A stretch of 7,686 nucleotides of DNA from an uncultured bacterium. GTDB taxonomy: Bacteria; Bacteroidota; Bacteroidia; Sphingobacteriales; Sphingobacteriaceae. Below are positions 6,312 to 7,686 of the stretch, piece by piece (position 1 is the first letter of the stretch; every line of letters begins with the position of its first letter). Position numbers and translations under genes: made by a program. Location of the stretch: positions 1-7,686 of the forward strand of contig CAJBVG010000105.1 of NCBI GenBank assembly GCA_903958995.1. Reading direction: 5' to 3'. A model generated the notes under the pieces. It saw only the letters and a list, made by a program, of their open reading frames with translations, made no database searches and was not told the origin of the DNA.

Positions 6312-7351
6312 CATCCCTCCCACGTGTAGCCGTTGTTGTATTAAATTTTAATGGAGCAAAATTGCTTCCAGAATTTCTACCGTCGGTGTTTAATAGCACG
6401 TATCCAAATTTACGTTTAGTATTAGGAGATAATGGATCCATTGATCAATCAATTTCTTGGGTAAGAGAAAACTTGCCAGGTTTTGAGATTATTGTAAACG
6501 ATAAGAATTATGGGTTTGCAGAAGGTTATCATCGCATTCTTGAACAAATTAAAGATGTTGATTATTATATATTATTAAATTCTGATGTTGAGGTTACACC
6601 GAATTGGATAGAACCAATCATTGAATTAATGGAAAATGATTCGAAAATTGCGATTGCTCAACCCAAATTATTAAGCTATTTAGAAAAGAATAAATTCGAA
6701 TATGCAGGTGCTGCAGGTGGTTTCATGGATCGTTTTGGATATCCATTTTGTAAGGGTCGTATTTTTGATGATGTAGAAATTGATCAAAAACAATATGAAA
6801 CTGCAGAGGAAGTATTCTGGGCTAGTGGTGCCGCGATGTTTATTAAAGCTAATATATACCATCAGTCTGGAGGTTTAGATCACGACTATTTTGCTCACAT
6901 GGAAGAAATTGATTTGTGTTGGCGTATAAAAAACATGGGGTATAAAGTGTACTACTGCCCTCAATCCATTGTTTACCATTTAGGAGGAGCTACATTACAT
7001 GAAAGCAATCCTCACAAAACTTATTTGAATTTCAGAAATAGTTTAATCACTCTTCGTAAGAATCTACCCTTGCACATTTCCTTAGGGATTATAATTATCC
7101 GACATGTTTTGGATTTTATTCAATGGATACGATTTGTAGTTAGTGGAAAATTCAAGCATGCTTTTGCCATCAATAAAGCACATTATGATTTCCTAATTAC
7201 ACAAGCAACTTGGCATTCGAAACGTAAGAAAATGTTAAAATTGTTTAAGAAACCTAATAAATCAGGACAATACTATAGAAGCATTGTGTTCGATTATTTT
7301 ATCCTTCGTAAGAAGAAGTTTACGGATTTAGATGCTAAGAATTTTGAGTAA
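6308..7351 (+). CDS. Family 2 glycosyltransferase (GT-A fold)
   Basis: A 347-residue GT2 enzyme of the rhamnosyltransferase-like subgroup that transfers a sugar from a nucleotide-activated donor. The start VAVVVLNFNG (7-16) is typical. Donor-binding DNGSID is at 41-46, the NSDVE form of the metal-binding DxD motif at 91-95, and AHMEEIDLCWRI (196-207) carries the acidic base region. YHLGGATL (223-230) is also conserved in the subgroup. A hydrophobic stretch at about 255-280 and a basic C-terminal tail suggest attachment to the inner face of the cytoplasmic membrane. It is last in the coupled unit and starts inside the acyltransferase stop (ATGA). Its 3' end overlaps aroQ on the other strand by 17 bp. 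Sugar and acceptor cannot be predicted; a lipid-linked glycan is a reasonable inference from the neighbours. Confidence 0.92.
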   Translation: MTSLPRVAVVVLNFNGAKLLPEFLPSVFNSTYPNLRLVLGDNGSIDQSISWVRENLPGFEIIVNDKNYGFAEGYHRILEQIKDVDYYILLNSDVEVTPNWIEPIIELMENDSKIAIAQPKLLSYLEKNKFEYAGAAGGFMDRFGYPFCKGRIFDDVEIDQKQYETAEEVFWASGAAMFIKANIYHQSGGLDHDYFAHMEEIDLCWRIKNMGYKVYYCPQSIVYHLGGATLHESNPHKTYLNFRNSLITLRKNLPLHISLGIIIIRHVLDFIQWIRFVVSGKFKHAFAINKAHYDFLITQATWHSKRKKMLKLFKKPNKSGQYYRSIVFDYFILRKKKFTDLDAKNFE

Positions 7352-7686
7352 TTAATGCTTGAATACCTAATTCATAAGACTGTAATCCAAATCCAGAAAT
7401 AGTCCCTGTACATTTAGCACTTATTAAAGTGTAATGTCGAAAATTTTCTCTGCTATAAATATTTGAAATATGTACTTCAACACATGGAGTATTTATGCTA
7501 GCAAGGGCATCAACTAATGCAATGGATGTATGGCCGTAAGCTCCTGGGTTAATAACAATACCCATTCCAGCCTTATCAGCACGTTGTATAGCATTAATTA
7601 ATTCGCCTTCATCATTAGATTGTAGGTATTCAAATGCAATTGATGAAAATTTATTTTTTAATTGTAGATAGTATTCTTCGAATGAT
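7335..7686 (-). CDS. aroQ: Type II 3-dehydroquinate dehydratase AroQ (5' partial)
   Basis: Cytosolic dodecameric-type dehydroquinase, which removes water from 3-dehydroquinate in the third step of the shikimate pathway. The frame stays open to the right edge, well upstream of the ATG at 7565, and the added residues (FEEYY...EYLQSNDEGELINAI, about 7683-7587) belong to the family, so that ATG is internal. The N-terminal part with the NGPNLN motif and the flexible loop carrying the catalytic Arg and Tyr lies outside the window, an estimated 20-25 residues. Visible active-site blocks are VINPGAYGHTS (Asn and His), VEVHISN (Glu and catalytic His) and SRENFR (substrate-binding Arg). The C-terminus GTISGFGLQSYELGIQAL is standard. 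The gene converges on the glycosyltransferase gene with a 17-bp overlap of coding tails and no terminator between them. Confidence 0.95.
   Translation of the reverse strand, partial: SFEEYYLQLKNKFSSIAFEYLQSNDEGELINAIQRADKAGMGIVINPGAYGHTSIALVDALASINTPCVEVHISNIYSRENFRHYTLISAKCTGTISGFGLQSYELGIQALITQNS

Noticed and set aside
6680..6862. 60-residue minus-strand frame inside the glycosyltransferase gene
   Set aside because: The plus-strand frame carries all GT2 motifs; the opposite frame shows no family features.

Overview
The window is an AT-rich stretch of a Bacteroidota chromosome. The evidence is the gene content (WbqC-like protein, GWxTD-domain protein, S24 regulator of the KASAGY...GYSDPEF type, lipoproteins with acidic residues after the lipobox Cys), TTTG / TAnnTTTG-like promoter boxes and A-rich leaders in place of Shine-Dalgarno sites. 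The order within the phylum is uncertain; a Flavobacteriia-like or related group would fit. Coding density is high and no gap exceeds about 130 bases. Nothing looks like a mobile element, prophage, CRISPR array or RNA gene.

Layout. (1) 1-493, plus strand: C-terminal LexA-like S24 peptidase part of a regulator whose DNA-binding half lies off the left edge. (2) 494-618: a short gap between convergent genes, almost entirely direct repeats: four 9-bp units, then eleven degenerate 7-bp units ending one base before the mgtE stop codon. (3) 619-3215, minus strand: a lipoprotein gene (2676-3215) with its own promoter and a strong terminator, then a second, related lipoprotein gene (1996-2598) followed 27 bp later by mgtE (619-1968), a magnesium channel/transporter. 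(4) 3305-3865, minus strand: a WbqC-like protein, divergent from the next block. (5) 3971-7351, plus strand: a tightly coupled three-gene unit (GWxTD protein, lipid A-type acyltransferase, GT2 glycosyltransferase) with 8-nt and 4-nt overlaps. (6) 7335-7686, minus strand: most of aroQ (type II 3-dehydroquinase), tail to tail with the glycosyltransferase gene and overlapping it by 17 bp, cut by the right edge.

How the genes work together. Most of the window concerns the cell envelope: two probably surface-exposed lipoproteins, an inner-membrane Mg2+ transporter, a possible polysaccharide-linked WbqC protein, and an acyltransferase plus glycosyltransferase translated together with an exported GWxTD protein. 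The S24 regulator and aroQ look like unrelated neighbours. I do not see a clearly new system. The points most worth a second look are the heptamer array, the diverged lipoprotein pair beside mgtE, and the coupled GWxTD-acyltransferase-glycosyltransferase unit.
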